From the NCBI GenBank assembly GCA_046331225.1, contig JAXLRF010000015.1, positions 1-64,000 on the forward strand: DNA of 64,000 nucleotides, given 5' to 3'. This DNA is from VFMC01 sp046331225 (GTDB lineage: Bacteria; Actinomycetota; Acidimicrobiia; Acidimicrobiales; Ilumatobacteraceae). Under the pieces are notes generated by a model. That model had not been told where the DNA came from and did not search any database. It was given only the letters and a program-made list of their open reading frames with translations. Shown here in pieces: positions 42,943-52,055 of this stretch (position 1 is its first letter; each line of letters opens with the position of its first letter). Position numbers and translations under genes: made by a program.

Positions 42943-43797
42943 TCAAGTGTACGGGGCCTCGATCGTGGCACCCTCGTGGTCGATCCGGAGCACCTTGGTG
43001 TGACCATCGGCCGGCAGGGCGGCCGCCAGTTCGTCGGCGTCGGCGAGCGCGCACATGGTGGCCACCGTCGGGCCGCTGCCCGACAGCCACGCGCACCAGG
43101 CGTCAGCAGCCAGCGCGGCCTCGATCGCACGACGGCAGGGTTCGGCGAGGCCCAGGCGCGCGGGCTGGTGCACCCGGTCCTCGGTGGCCATCCGCAGGGC
43201 GTCGACGTCGCCGGCGGCCAGCGCACCGACCAGCATCGCGACCCGGCCGAGGTTGAACACCACGTCGTCGAACGGCACGGGCGCGCCGAGGACGCGGCGC
43301 GACTCGTCGGTCTTGGTGACGAACGACGGGATCCACACCACGATCGCCGGGTCGACCGCCAACGGCACGCGCACCACCCGGCCACCGCCGGTGGCCACCA
43401 CGCCGCCGTACAGCGAGGCCGCCACGTTGTCGGCGTGGCCCTCCAGCGCGGCCACCACGTCGAGCACCTCGGCGCGGGCGTCGTCGTCGAGGGTGGTGAG
43501 CGACCGGCGCTGCGCGACCGCGAGCACCCCGCCGCCCACGCGGACGGCACCGCTGAACCCCATGCCGCGTCCGACGGGGATCGAGCAGCGCTCCCACACC
43601 TGGCCGGTGCCGCCGAGACGGTCGAAGGCCACCTGGGCGGGATGGTGGGCGTCGCAGCGCCGAGCGCCTTCGGGCACGGCACCATCGGGTGACATCGGGT
43701 CGACGAGACCCAGCTCGGCGCGCAGACCGAGCGCCAGTCCGAGGGTGTCGAAGCCGGGTCCGAGGTTGGCCGACGACGCCGGCACGTGCACGATCAC
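42943..43797 (-). CDS. thrB: Homoserine kinase (GHMP family)
   Basis: GHMP-fold kinase of 284 residues. It starts at GTG (IVHVPASSANLGPGFDTLGL); VPASSANLGPGFDTLGLAL is the ThrB signature. GTEP-like GSGPTVATMC near the end is the third GHMP motif (WLSGSGPTV). The second motif, normally PxGxGLGSSAA, reads PVGRGMGFSGAVR, a notable change. It phosphorylates homoserine in threonine synthesis. No thrC or hom is adjacent, so identity rests on sequence. Confidence 0.85.
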   Translation of the reverse strand: MIVHVPASSANLGPGFDTLGLALGLRAELGLVDPMSPDGAVPEGARRCDAHHPAQVAFDRLGGTGQVWERCSIPVGRGMGFSGAVRVGGGVLAVAQRRSLTTLDDDARAEVLDVVAALEGHADNVAASLYGGVVATGGGRVVRVPLAVDPAIVVWIPSFVTKTDESRRVLGAPVPFDDVVFNLGRVAMLVGALAAGDVDALRMATEDRVHQPARLGLAEPCRRAIEAALAADAWCAWLSGSGPTVATMCALADADELAAALPADGHTKVLRIDHEGATIEAPYT

Positions 43798-43815
43798 GAT
43801 CGGTTCACGCTCGGT

Positions 43816-44877
43816 TCACGACCCGGTCGACGCCTTGGCGGCCTGCGACACCGACACCAGTCGGTCGAGCGCCGCGGCGGCCGCGCCCGAGTCGATCGCC
43901 TCTTCGGCGAGGGCGATGCCCTCGGCCAGGTCGGCGGCGCGGTCGGCCACCACGAGGGCGGCGCCGGCGTTGAGGATCACGATGTTGCGGTGCGCGCCGT
44001 GCTGGCCGGCCAGCACGTTGCGCACCACCTGGGCGTTCTCGTGCGGTTCGCCGCCGGTGAGCTCGTCGAGGATCGCCGGGGCGAGGCCGAGCTGCAACGG
44101 GTCGACGGTGAAGCTGCGCACGTGGTCGTCCTCGAGCGCGAGCACGGTGGACTCGCCGGTGGTGGTGAGCTCGTCGATGCCGTTGCCGTGCACGACCCAG
44201 GCCTTGAGCGACCCGTGGATGCGCAGCGAGGCGAGCATCCGGTCGGCCACCTGCGGGTTGGCCACGCCGATCAACTGGCGGCGGACCCGACCCGGGTTGG
44301 CCATCGGGCCGAGCAGGTTGAACACGGTCGGGATGCCGATCTCGCGACGGCTCGGACCGGCGAAGCGGAACGCCGGGTGGTACACGGGGGCGAGGCAGAA
44401 GCCGATGCCGGCCTCCTCGACACAGCGAACCACGCCCTCGGGCGGCAGTTCGAGCGCCACGCCGAGCGCCTCGAGCACGTCGGCGGCGCCGCACTTCGAC
44501 GACGCGGCGCGTGCGCCGTGCTTGCAGACGGGGACGCCGGCACCGGCCACCACGATCGCGGCGGTGGTGCTGACGTTGATCGAGTGGCTGCGGTCGCCGC
44601 CCGTGCCGACGATGTCGACGGCGCGGGCCCGCAGGTCGTCCGACAGCGGGACGATCGTCGCCGCGGCCAGCACGGCGTCGAGCAGACCGCTGATCTCCTC
44701 CGGGGTCTCGCCCTTGGCGCGCAGCGCGACGACGAAGCCGATCAGCTGTGCCGGGGTGGCGTCGCCGTTCAGGATCGTGGCCATCGCCGCCCGGGCCTGT
44801 GCGGCCGAGAGGTCCTGCCGGTCGAGCAGGGCGGTCAGGAGCGCGGGCCAGCCGCCGTGTTCCTCGAGTTCACTCAC
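43816..44877 (-). CDS. trpD: Anthranilate phosphoribosyltransferase
   Basis: Transfers phosphoribose from PRPP to anthranilate in tryptophan synthesis. The 353-residue product keeps the PRPP loop DIVGTGGDRSHSINVST, KHGARAASSKCGAADVLEA, VFNLLGPMANPGRVRRQLIG and VVHGNGIDELTTTGES. The GTG start reads SELEEHGGWPALLTALLDR. The neighbours are not other trp genes; in this lineage trpD is apparently separate from the rest of the pathway. Confidence 0.94.
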   Translation of the reverse strand: MSELEEHGGWPALLTALLDRQDLSAAQARAAMATILNGDATPAQLIGFVVALRAKGETPEEISGLLDAVLAAATIVPLSDDLRARAVDIVGTGGDRSHSINVSTTAAIVVAGAGVPVCKHGARAASSKCGAADVLEALGVALELPPEGVVRCVEEAGIGFCLAPVYHPAFRFAGPSRREIGIPTVFNLLGPMANPGRVRRQLIGVANPQVADRMLASLRIHGSLKAWVVHGNGIDELTTTGESTVLALEDDHVRSFTVDPLQLGLAPAILDELTGGEPHENAQVVRNVLAGQHGAHRNIVILNAGAALVVADRAADLAEGIALAEEAIDSGAAAAALDRLVSVSQAAKASTGS

Positions 44878-44942
44878 GGGCGTGGAGCGTAGAGGACGCG
44901 TGCCGCGCTCCCCCGCCGCGAATCAGGCGGTGTCCGGCCGTG

Positions 44943-45182
44943 TCAGGCGGTGCGACGGCGCTGGCGGATGATGCGGCGGCGCTCGCGCTCGGTGGCGCCA
45001 CCCCACACGCCCTGCTTCTCGCGGATCGTCAGCGCGTGCTCGAGGCAGGCGATGCGCACGTTGCAGCTCGCGCACACCTCTTTCGCGTCGGCGGCATCGT
45101 CGTCGTCGTCCGGGAAGAAGATGCTCGGCTCCAGCCCCCGGCACGCTCCCAGCTCACGCCACACGATCTTGTTGGCAGACAC
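44943..45182 (-). CDS. WhiB-family Fe-S transcriptional regulator
   Basis: A 79-residue WhiB-like protein. Four cluster ligands are present (Cys14, Cys37, Cys40 and Cys46, spaced C-x22-C-x2-C-x5-C), followed by the GVWGG turn (58-62) and the basic AT-hook-like tail RERRRIIRQRRRTA. It binds a 4Fe-4S cluster and acts with the principal sigma factor. Subtype (WhiB1/2-like) is not decided, although its position near wall and amino-acid genes and its single-domain size fit WhiB2-like. The GTG start has a strong GGGGGA ribosome site and a promoter just upstream. Confidence 0.93.
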   Translation of the reverse strand: MSANKIVWRELGACRGLEPSIFFPDDDDDAADAKEVCASCNVRIACLEHALTIREKQGVWGGATERERRRIIRQRRRTA

Positions 45183-45233
45183 GTCGTCCCCCGTGAAGTG
45201 TTCTGCGGGGTCCCATCGGCCCCACGGCGTGCG

Positions 45234-45263
45234 AATCTAGGTCCGCCCGACGGGGCTTGTGAA
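45234..45263 (-). promoter_or_regulatory. Candidate whiB promoter
   Basis: On the minus strand TTCACA (45263-45258) and TAGATT (45239-45234) are separated by 18 nt, about 50 nt before the whiB GTG. The -10 matches TAnnnT and the -35 differs from TTGACA at one base. It fits a principal sigma factor promoter. Confidence 0.5.
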
Positions 45264-45345
45264 GGGGTGATTTGCGCGTTTTCCGTGACGACTTCGCGCG
45301 CGCAGGGTGGGGTCGGTTGCCGGAACCCTGAGCATCCGGCCCGGG

Positions 45346-45957
45346 TCAGGCCGGGTCGGGCAGCAGGTCGCGGCGCAGTTCCTCGACCGTGGCGGGCAGC
45401 AGCTCGATCTCCTCGACGTAGGCCGGGTGGTCGATCGCGAGGCGGGTGCCGTCGACGAACGCGGCCACCTGCTCGGGCGTGAACTCGAACCGCACGTAGT
45501 GCACCGCAGCGGTGACGTCGGGGCGCGTGAGCTGGCTCTCGTGCTGCTCCTCGGTGATCGACCGCACGGTCGAGCCGTCGGTCAGGCGGAACACGAAGCT
45601 GCGCTCGATGCCGACCAGCTGCGGCAGCCACACCCGCATCTGTTCGTCGCTCGTCAGCTCGATGAAGATCGTGGCGCACAGCTGGCCGGGCTCGGGGACC
45701 ATCGGGTTGTAGATGTCGAGCTCGTCCTGGATGCCCTCGTCGGTGACGATCTTCTCGGCGCGGGCCATCTCCTGGATCTGGTGGCGCATCGTCTCGCGGT
45801 TCTCGAACGTGATCGTCACGATGTGGCCGAGCGAGAGCCGGCGGCGCGACTTGAGGTCGATGATGCGGGCACGCAGGGCCTCGCGTTCGCGTTCGTAGGC
45901 GCGCAGGTCGGCGATGTCGTCGAGGACGAGCTTGCGCGAGCGGGTGGGGGTGCCCAT
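45346..45957 (-). CDS. DUF3501 family protein
   Basis: A 203-residue protein starting MGTPTRSRKLVLDDIADLRA. The N-terminal 45 residues form a basic helical region, and HIVTITFENRETMRHQIQEM and FEFTPEQVAAFVDGTRLAID are typical of DUF3501. In many bacteria this family is encoded next to a CCG-type Fe-S protein and a rubrerythrin, exactly as here, which suggests a shared redox or peroxide-related complex. No cofactor ligands stand out. A CAGGAG ribosome site precedes the ATG. Confidence 0.83.
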   Translation of the reverse strand: MGTPTRSRKLVLDDIADLRAYEREREALRARIIDLKSRRRLSLGHIVTITFENRETMRHQIQEMARAEKIVTDEGIQDELDIYNPMVPEPGQLCATIFIELTSDEQMRVWLPQLVGIERSFVFRLTDGSTVRSITEEQHESQLTRPDVTAAVHYVRFEFTPEQVAAFVDGTRLAIDHPAYVEEIELLPATVEELRRDLLPDPA

Positions 45958-46002
45958 GCGGTGCTCCTGGAGGCGGTCGTGCGGCGGGGGTGAGTGGGCG
46001 GG

Positions 46003-47316
46003 TCAGCGAGGAGGTTCTGGGGCGATGCCGTACGCGCGGGCGACCACCTGCAGCGGGTGCATCGGGTCCTCGCCGGTCTGCTCGGCGATCGCGGTGTTGG
46101 CCAGGTTGCAGTCGCCTGCGACGACGTCGCCGCCCGAGCGACGGATCTCGTCACCGAGCTTCTTCGCGATCGGCACCGAGATGTCGGTGTTGGCGGCCCG
46201 CAGGCCCCACATGCCGTCGATGCCGCTGCACTGCTGGACGAGCTTGATCTTGGCGCCCGTCAGCTTCATGAGATCGCGGCTCTTCAGACCGATGTTCTGT
46301 GCCTTCAGGTGGCACGGCACGTGGTAGCTGATCGTGTCGGGCACGTCGCCGGAGAAGTCGATGTCGAGCGTGGTGCCCTCGCCCTTGTGCACCTTCATCA
46401 GGTACTCGGCGGCGTCGTAGGTGTGCTCGGCGACGAGGCGCGAGTCGTCGTTGCCGACGTAGTCGACGTAGTCCTTCTTCAGCACGTAGCCGCACGTGGG
46501 CTGCGGCACGACGATGTCCATGCCCTTGCGCACGGTGTCGGCCAGCGCGGCGACGTTCTTCTCGGCCATCTTGGTGAACTGCTTGACGTCGCCGCTGTGC
46601 AGGAACGGGGCACCGCAGCAGCCGGCGCCCTCGGCGAGGCCGCACTCGATGCCGTTGCGCTCGTACACCTTGACGAGGTCGTGGCCGATCTCGGGCTTCT
46701 GGTACTCGACGAGGCACGTGGGGAACACCGCCACGCGACCCTGGCGCTTGTTGATCCGCACCTTCGGCCGGCGGGCGAACCAGGTGGAGAACCGCTGCTT
46801 CGCGTAGGGCGGCAGCAGCCGGACGCTCGACACGCCCGTGACCTTCTCGACGGCCTTGCGGACGATCGAGCCGGATGGCGCGGCGACCACCTTGTTGGCG
46901 ACCGGCGCGGCGGCCGTGGCCACCTTGCCCATCAGGTCGGTGCGCCCCATCACCGCGGTGGTGAGCTTCTCACGGGCGCCGAGGTGGCCGGCCTCGTGGC
47001 GCATCGCCTGCGCGCGCAGCATGAGCCGCGGGAAGTCGAGCGCCCACTCGTGCAGCTCGGGGATGTAGGGGCAGTTGATGTAGCAGAGCTTGCACTGGAA
47101 GCACTCGTCGACCACCTGGTCCTGCTGTGCGGGCGTGAGCCGTCCGGCGTCCTGGTCGTCGTGGCGGTCGACGAACTCGAACAACGTGGGGAACGACGTG
47201 CAGAACTTGAAGCACAGTCGGCATCCGTGGCACAGGTCGTACACCCGGGTGAGTTCCTCGCGGACGTCGGCCTCGTCGAGGTACTTCGGGTGCTTCGGGT
47301 CGTAGGTGGTGGTCAT
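46003..47316 (-). CDS. CCG-domain Fe-S protein (heterodisulfide reductase/GlpC-like)
   Basis: A 437-residue soluble Fe-S protein. The N-terminus has two 4Fe-4S sets (CHGCRLCFKFC and CFQCKLCYINCPYIPE), as in GlpC and HdrD-like proteins. Two CCG-type regions follow: FPTCLVEYQKPEIG with GAGCCGAPFLHSGD, and VPCHLKAQNIGL with LVQQCSGIDGMWG. In the second the CCG is CSG, and an extra QPTCGYVLKKDY occurs between them. Such proteins pass electrons between redox partners; here the likely partners are the DUF3501 protein and rubrerythrin. The frame extends upstream in a low-complexity shadow. MTTTYDPKHPKYLDEADVRE was taken as the start. Confidence 0.88.
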   Translation of the reverse strand: MTTTYDPKHPKYLDEADVREELTRVYDLCHGCRLCFKFCTSFPTLFEFVDRHDDQDAGRLTPAQQDQVVDECFQCKLCYINCPYIPELHEWALDFPRLMLRAQAMRHEAGHLGAREKLTTAVMGRTDLMGKVATAAAPVANKVVAAPSGSIVRKAVEKVTGVSSVRLLPPYAKQRFSTWFARRPKVRINKRQGRVAVFPTCLVEYQKPEIGHDLVKVYERNGIECGLAEGAGCCGAPFLHSGDVKQFTKMAEKNVAALADTVRKGMDIVVPQPTCGYVLKKDYVDYVGNDDSRLVAEHTYDAAEYLMKVHKGEGTTLDIDFSGDVPDTISYHVPCHLKAQNIGLKSRDLMKLTGAKIKLVQQCSGIDGMWGLRAANTDISVPIAKKLGDEIRRSGGDVVAGDCNLANTAIAEQTGEDPMHPLQVVARAYGIAPEPPR

Positions 47317-47395
47317 GGCGAGCCCAGTGTCGCGCGGGCCGGGAGCTCGGTCGTGGGACGTCGGTCCCGAACCCGCGCGATCGATCCTGGTGGGA

Positions 47396-47805
<410 letters not shown>

Positions 47806-47809
<4 letters not shown>

Positions 47810-48267
47810 GGCGCATTCCTTTGCGTGATGGTGGTGGTGGAGATGGGATCGGTGAGACAGGTGGCGCACGTGCCCCGGAAGACGAGGTCGGCGCTGCTGA
47901 CGCGGAAGCCGTCGAGGCCCGAGGCGTCGGGCGAGATCGCGTCGAGACCGGCGACGTAGACGTCGCGCACGGTGCCGCAGCGGTCGCAGACGACGTGATG
48001 GTGGTCGTCGACGTTGGGATCGAAACGTGCCGAGCCGGTCGACAGCTGGAGCTGCTGCAGCTCGCCCATCGCGACGAGGTCGTTGAGCGTCTGGTAGACG
48101 GTGCGCAGCGAGATGCCGGGCATCACTGCGCTGGCGGCGAGGTGCAGCGACTCGGCCGACGGGTGCGTGTCGTCGTCGTGCAGCAGTCGGAACAGCACCT
48201 GTCGCTGCGGCGTGACCTTGAGCCCGATCGCCCGGAACGCCGTGGACAGCTCGTGGGGGGCTCGCAC
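47806..48267 (-). CDS. Fur/PerR-family metalloregulator
   Basis: Metal-dependent repressor of 153 residues. The winged helix is VTPQRQVLFRLLHDDDTHPS then SLRTVYQTLNDLVAMGELQQ, and the dimerisation/metal domain has DDHHHVVCDRCG and a second CATC pair (structural zinc), with HHHVVCDRCG giving the regulatory site His ligands. PerR or Fur subtype cannot be decided, but pairing with rubrerythrin favours a peroxide or iron stress role. The GTG start (RAPHELSTAFRAIGLK) is supported by a -10 (TAGCTT) only 8 nt upstream, giving a near-leaderless mRNA; a GTG seven codons earlier is the alternative. Confidence 0.9.
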
Positions 48268-48275
48268 GAGGCCGG

Positions 48276-48305
48276 AAGCTATTCGCACTCGTTGCTCGTT
48301 CGCAA
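48276..48305 (-). promoter_or_regulatory. Fur gene promoter overlapping the operator
   Basis: Minus-strand TTGCGA (48305-48300) and TAGCTT (48281-48276) are 18 nt apart, and the start GTG follows within 8 nt. The -35 hexamer is one arm of the inverted repeat described next, so a bound repressor would block polymerase. Confidence 0.45.
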
Positions 48306-48319
48306 TTCTTGCGAACGAG
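48295..48319. promoter_or_regulatory. Perfect 11-1-11-type inverted repeat: candidate Fur operator
   Basis: CTCGTTCGCAA, a 3-nt TTC centre, then TTGCGAACGAG form a perfect 11-bp inverted repeat midway between the divergent fur and glpD genes. Dyads of this size in front of fur genes are typical autoregulatory operators, and the GC-rich sequence suits a high-GC host. Binding by the adjacent Fur protein is inferred. It could control both fur-rubrerythrin and the glpD operon. Confidence 0.65.
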
Positions 48320-48360
48320 ATCGCCCGACCGTCGTGGCGACGCCCGCGCGTCGCCGTGCA

Positions 48361-48366
48361 TACGAT
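48361..48366 (+). promoter_or_regulatory. Candidate -10 element for leaderless glpD
   Basis: TACGAT fits TAnnnT and lies 7 nt before the glpD ATG, so transcription would begin at or next to the start codon. No clear -35 precedes it. Confidence 0.4.
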
Positions 48367-48373
48367 GCCAGCG

Positions 48374-50095
48374 ATGTCCGACGACCTCGACGCCCCGTTC
48401 GACCGGGCCGCGATGCTGCAGCGACTGCAGACCGAGCACTTCGACGTGCTGGTCGTCGGCGGCGGCATCACCGGGGTGTACGTGGCGCTCGACGCGGCGA
48501 GCCGCGGCCTGCAGACCGCACTCGTCGAGCGTGACGACTTCGCGTCGGGCACCTCGTCGAAGAGCTCGAAGCTGGTGCACGGTGGCCTGCGCTACCTGCA
48601 GCAGGGCGAGGTTCGACTGGTGTACGAGGCGCTGCGCGAACGCCAACGGCTGCGCACCAACGCGCCGCATCTCGTCGGGGTGATGCCGTTCATGATCCCG
48701 ATCCTCGGCAAGCCCGGCGCAGGCCAGGACACGAAGAGCGTGGTGAGCCGCAAGATCGCCCGGGCGCTCGGGTCGGCGATGTGGATGTACGACCTCACCG
48801 GCGGCTGGCGGATCGGCAAGCTGCACCGGCGACTTCGGGCCGAGGCCGCGCTGGCGCACATGCCGACGATGCCGGCCGATCGGGTGCTCGCCGCCTACCT
48901 GTACTACGACGCCGCGGTCGACGACGCCCGCCTCGTGCTCACCGTGGCGCGTACGGCCGCCGCCCACGGCGCGGCGGTCGCGAACGGCTGCCGGGTGGTC
49001 GACCTGACCCACGACGATTCGGGCCGGGTCACCGGTGTGGTGGCCGAGGCCGACGGCCGCCAGCTCACCGTCCGAGCCCGCGTGGTGGTGAACGCCGCAG
49101 GCGTGTGGAGCGACGAGGTGCGCACCCTCGACGAGGGCGTCGACCCCGACGGCATCCGGCCGGCCAAGGGCGTGCACCTCACCGTGCCGTGGTCGAAGGT
49201 GCGCAACGACATCGCGGTGGTGATCCCGGTGCCGAAGGACAAGCGCAGCCTGTTCGTGGTGCCGTGGGGACCCAACGGCGACGGCACGTTCCGGCACACC
49301 TACGTCGGCACCACCGACACCGACTACCAAGGGCCACTCGACGCACCGCAGTGCACCGTCGACGACATCGCCTACGTGTTGCGGGCGCTCAACGCGAGCG
49401 TCGATCCGGCGGTCAGCGGTGGCATCACCGTCGACGACGTCACGGGCGTGTGGGCCGGACTGCGGCCGCTCGTCAAGAGCGCCGAGTCGGGTCGCACGGC
49501 CGATCTGTCGCGCCGGCACCAGATCACGCGGAGCGCCCGAGGCGTGGTGACCGTCACCGGCGGCAAGCTCACGACCTCGCGCGAGATGGCCGAGGACACC
49601 GTCGACGAAGTGCTCGACCTGCTCGGCCGCCGCGCCCGGTGCCGGACCGGCCGGTTGAAGCTGCTCGGCGCCGTACGCCCCGACCGCGGCAGCGATCAGG
49701 TGCAGCGCGACCTCGTGGCGCGTCACGGTGCGCTGGCATCGGCCGTGCGGCGGCTGGCCGACGGCGACCCGTCGTTGCTCGAACCGCTCGTGCCCGGCCT
49801 GCCCTACCGTCGCGTCGAGGCGGTGTGGGCCGTGACGCACGAGATGGCACGCACGCTCGACGACGTGCTGTCGCGCCGTACCCGCGCCCGGCTGCTCGAC
49901 CGCCGCGCCACCGTCGCCGCCGCCGACGAGGTGGCCCGTCTGATCGCACCGCACCTCGGCTGGGACGACGCCGAGGTGGCTCGGCAGGTGCAGGTGTTCC
50001 GGGCCGACTGCGCCGACGAGGCCGCCGCCGGCGACGTGAGCGAGGCCGAGTACCTGGCGAGCGTCCAGCCCTCCCCCACCGACCCGTCGACCTGA
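48374..50095 (+). CDS. glpD: Glycerol-3-phosphate dehydrogenase (FAD, GlpD)
   Basis: Membrane-associated flavoenzyme oxidising glycerol 3-phosphate to DHAP and feeding electrons to quinone. The 573-residue product has the FAD Rossmann FDVLVVGGGITGVYVALDAA, GTSSKSSKLVHGGLRYLQQG (diagnostic GlpD motif with the catalytic-site Arg/Lys), ARVVVNAAGVWSDEV, and VTVTGGKLTTSREMAEDTVD toward the C-terminus. It is the first gene of a four-gene plus-strand unit with an alkyl-DHAP-synthase-like gene, whose substrate chemistry also starts from DHAP. Another ATG nine bases upstream is possible. Confidence 0.94.
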   Translation: MSDDLDAPFDRAAMLQRLQTEHFDVLVVGGGITGVYVALDAASRGLQTALVERDDFASGTSSKSSKLVHGGLRYLQQGEVRLVYEALRERQRLRTNAPHLVGVMPFMIPILGKPGAGQDTKSVVSRKIARALGSAMWMYDLTGGWRIGKLHRRLRAEAALAHMPTMPADRVLAAYLYYDAAVDDARLVLTVARTAAAHGAAVANGCRVVDLTHDDSGRVTGVVAEADGRQLTVRARVVVNAAGVWSDEVRTLDEGVDPDGIRPAKGVHLTVPWSKVRNDIAVVIPVPKDKRSLFVVPWGPNGDGTFRHTYVGTTDTDYQGPLDAPQCTVDDIAYVLRALNASVDPAVSGGITVDDVTGVWAGLRPLVKSAESGRTADLSRRHQITRSARGVVTVTGGKLTTSREMAEDTVDEVLDLLGRRARCRTGRLKLLGAVRPDRGSDQVQRDLVARHGALASAVRRLADGDPSLLEPLVPGLPYRRVEAVWAVTHEMARTLDDVLSRRTRARLLDRRATVAAADEVARLIAPHLGWDDAEVARQVQVFRADCADEAAAGDVSEAEYLASVQPSPTDPST

Positions 50096-50124
50096 CCGGC
50101 GACGATCGACCCGATCGAGGAACC

Positions 50125-51627
50125 ATGAGCACCACCCCGCCGCAGCCCATGCGGCCCACCCCACCGATCGAGTTGACGGGCACCGGCGCGCACCTCGATC
50201 CCGCCCCGACGCACGTGTCGTCGATCGGCGACCCGGTGCTCGCCCGGCTGCGTGCCGCGTGTGCCACCAGCACCGAGCTCGGCGACCGGGCCGAGGCCAG
50301 CCGCGACTGGTGGCCCCTCGCGATGCACTGGTCGCTGCAGGGCGAGGCGCCGCAGGTGGCGGCCGTCGTGTGCTCGCCCACCACCACCGACGAGGTGGCC
50401 GCCGTGGTACGGGTGTGCCACGAGCACCACCTGCCGCTCACGCCCGCAGCGGGGCGCAGCGGCGTGTGCGGCGCGTCGGTGCCCGTGTTCGGCGGCGTGC
50501 TGCTCGACCTGTCGTCGTTGCAGGGTGTGGTCGAGGTCGACACCACCAGCGGCGTCGTCGAGGTGATGGCCGGCACGTTCGGCCCCGACCTCGAGCGCGA
50601 ACTCGCCACGCACGGCCAGTCGGTCGGGCACTTCCCGCAGAGCTTCGACCTCGCGACCGTCGGCGGCTGGGTGGCCTGCCGGGGCGCCGGGCAGTACAGC
50701 ACCCGGTACGGGAAGATCGAGGACATGGTGGTGGGCCTCGAGGTGGTGCTCGCCGACGGCACGGTGGTGCGCACGGGTGGCGCACCCGCCGCGGCGGTCG
50801 GACCCGACCTCACGCAGCTGTTCGTCGGCAGCGAGGGCACGCTGGGTGTCGTCACCCGCGTGTGGCTGCGCACCCACGCCGTGCCGGGCGAGCCCGCAAT
50901 GGCCTCGTACGCGTTCGGGTCGTTCGCCGACGGCATCGACGCGTGCCGGCGGATCCTGCAGCGCGGCGCCACGCCCGCCGTGCTGCGCTTGTACGACGGC
51001 CCGGAGAGCGCCCGCGGCCAGGGCGGCGACGGCACCCAGTGCGTGCTGCTCGTGCTCGACGAGGGCGACCCCGAGATCGTGGCCGCCACGATGCGGGTGG
51101 TCGCCCAGGAGTGCGCCGGTGCCGAGTCGCTCGGCACCGAGCGGGTCGAGCGGTGGACGCACCACCGCAACGACACCAGCGCCCTGCAGGCACTCACCCG
51201 CAAGGGGTTCGTGGTCGACACGCTCGAGATCGCCGCCCCCTGGGCACGGCTGGTCGAGGTGTTCGACGGTGTACGCGCCGCGATGCTCGCCGTGCCACAC
51301 GCCCGTGCGTCGACCTGCCACCTGTCGCACAGCTACCCCGACGGCGCCTGCCTGTACTTCACGTTCGCCGCGACCCCGCCGCCCGACCAGGTCGAGTCGA
51401 CCTACGTCGCGATGTGGGACGCCGGCCAACGCGCCGTCCTGGCGCACGGCGGCAACCTGTCGCACCACCACGGGGTCGGACTCAACCGCAGCCGTTTCGT
51501 CCGCGAGGCGCTCGGACCTGCGTTCGCGGTGCTCGCCGCGACCAAGCAGGCGCTCGACCCGACGGGCATCCTCAACCCGGGGAAGCTCGGTCTGCCCTCC
51601 CCGTTCGGCGAGGTGGCCTGGCCGTGA
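50125..51627 (+). CDS. FAD-binding oxidase, alkylglycerone-phosphate synthase-like
   Basis: Flavoprotein of the VAO/PCMH family, 500 residues, with a good GAGGAA ribosome site. FAD-binding half: VVCSPTTTDEVAAVVRVCHE, TPAAGRSGVCGASV, FPQSFDLATVGGWVACRGAG then QYSTRYGKIEDMVVGLEVVL, and FVGSEGTLGVVTRVWL. C-terminal half: STCHLSHSYPDGACLYFTFA and NLSHHHGVGLNRSRF; the SHHHGVG histidine cluster is shared with eukaryotic alkyl-DHAP synthase, which exchanges the acyl chain of acyl-DHAP for a fatty alcohol to make ether lipids. The same features also occur in some glycolate oxidase relatives, so ether-lipid function is a strong but unproven reading. Confidence 0.82.
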   Translation: MSTTPPQPMRPTPPIELTGTGAHLDPAPTHVSSIGDPVLARLRAACATSTELGDRAEASRDWWPLAMHWSLQGEAPQVAAVVCSPTTTDEVAAVVRVCHEHHLPLTPAAGRSGVCGASVPVFGGVLLDLSSLQGVVEVDTTSGVVEVMAGTFGPDLERELATHGQSVGHFPQSFDLATVGGWVACRGAGQYSTRYGKIEDMVVGLEVVLADGTVVRTGGAPAAAVGPDLTQLFVGSEGTLGVVTRVWLRTHAVPGEPAMASYAFGSFADGIDACRRILQRGATPAVLRLYDGPESARGQGGDGTQCVLLVLDEGDPEIVAATMRVVAQECAGAESLGTERVERWTHHRNDTSALQALTRKGFVVDTLEIAAPWARLVEVFDGVRAAMLAVPHARASTCHLSHSYPDGACLYFTFAATPPPDQVESTYVAMWDAGQRAVLAHGGNLSHHHGVGLNRSRFVREALGPAFAVLAATKQALDPTGILNPGKLGLPSPFGEVAWP

Positions 51628-52055
51628 GCGCAACCCGTACCTGGGACACCGCGGCGATCCGCTCCGGCGCCCTCGTCTGCCTCGTGTTCGCGATCCCGTG
51701 CTCGGTGCTCGCCCAGTGGGCAGCCGGGCGCGACGACGGCGGGCTCGCGTTCCTGTTCAGCCTGGGCGCCGTGGCCGGCTTCGTGATCGGCGCGGGCGTG
51801 GCCGCATGGGTGCAGACGGCGGGGCTGCCGCTCGCCCATGCGATGATCACCGCGTCGAGCACCTACGTGGCCGCCCAGGCGGTGTTCGTGACGGTCAAGC
51901 TGCTCCGCGGCGACGACGTCAACTTCTTCGCCGTGCTGTTCAACCTGATGGCCGCCCTGTTCGCGGGTGCCGTCGGCGGCGCACTCGGCATGTTCCTGCA
52001 ACGCAACGGGGTGCGGCCACGGTCGCAGTGGGAGAAGGGGGACGACGGGCGATGA
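51624..52055 (+). CDS. Four-pass membrane protein
   Basis: A 143-residue protein starting at a GTG that overlaps the previous stop as GTGA. Four membrane segments are visible (SGALVCLVFAIPCSVLAQW; LAFLFSLGAVAGFVIGAGVA; HAMITASSTYVAAQAVFVTV; FFAVLFNLMAALFAGAVGGA). The C-terminus is charged. Its stop overlaps the kinase start as ATGA, so it is an integral member of this operon. No family was recognised; a role in lipid handling with its neighbours is speculation. Confidence 0.75.
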   Translation: MSATRTWDTAAIRSGALVCLVFAIPCSVLAQWAAGRDDGGLAFLFSLGAVAGFVIGAGVAAWVQTAGLPLAHAMITASSTYVAAQAVFVTVKLLRGDDVNFFAVLFNLMAALFAGAVGGALGMFLQRNGVRPRSQWEKGDDGR

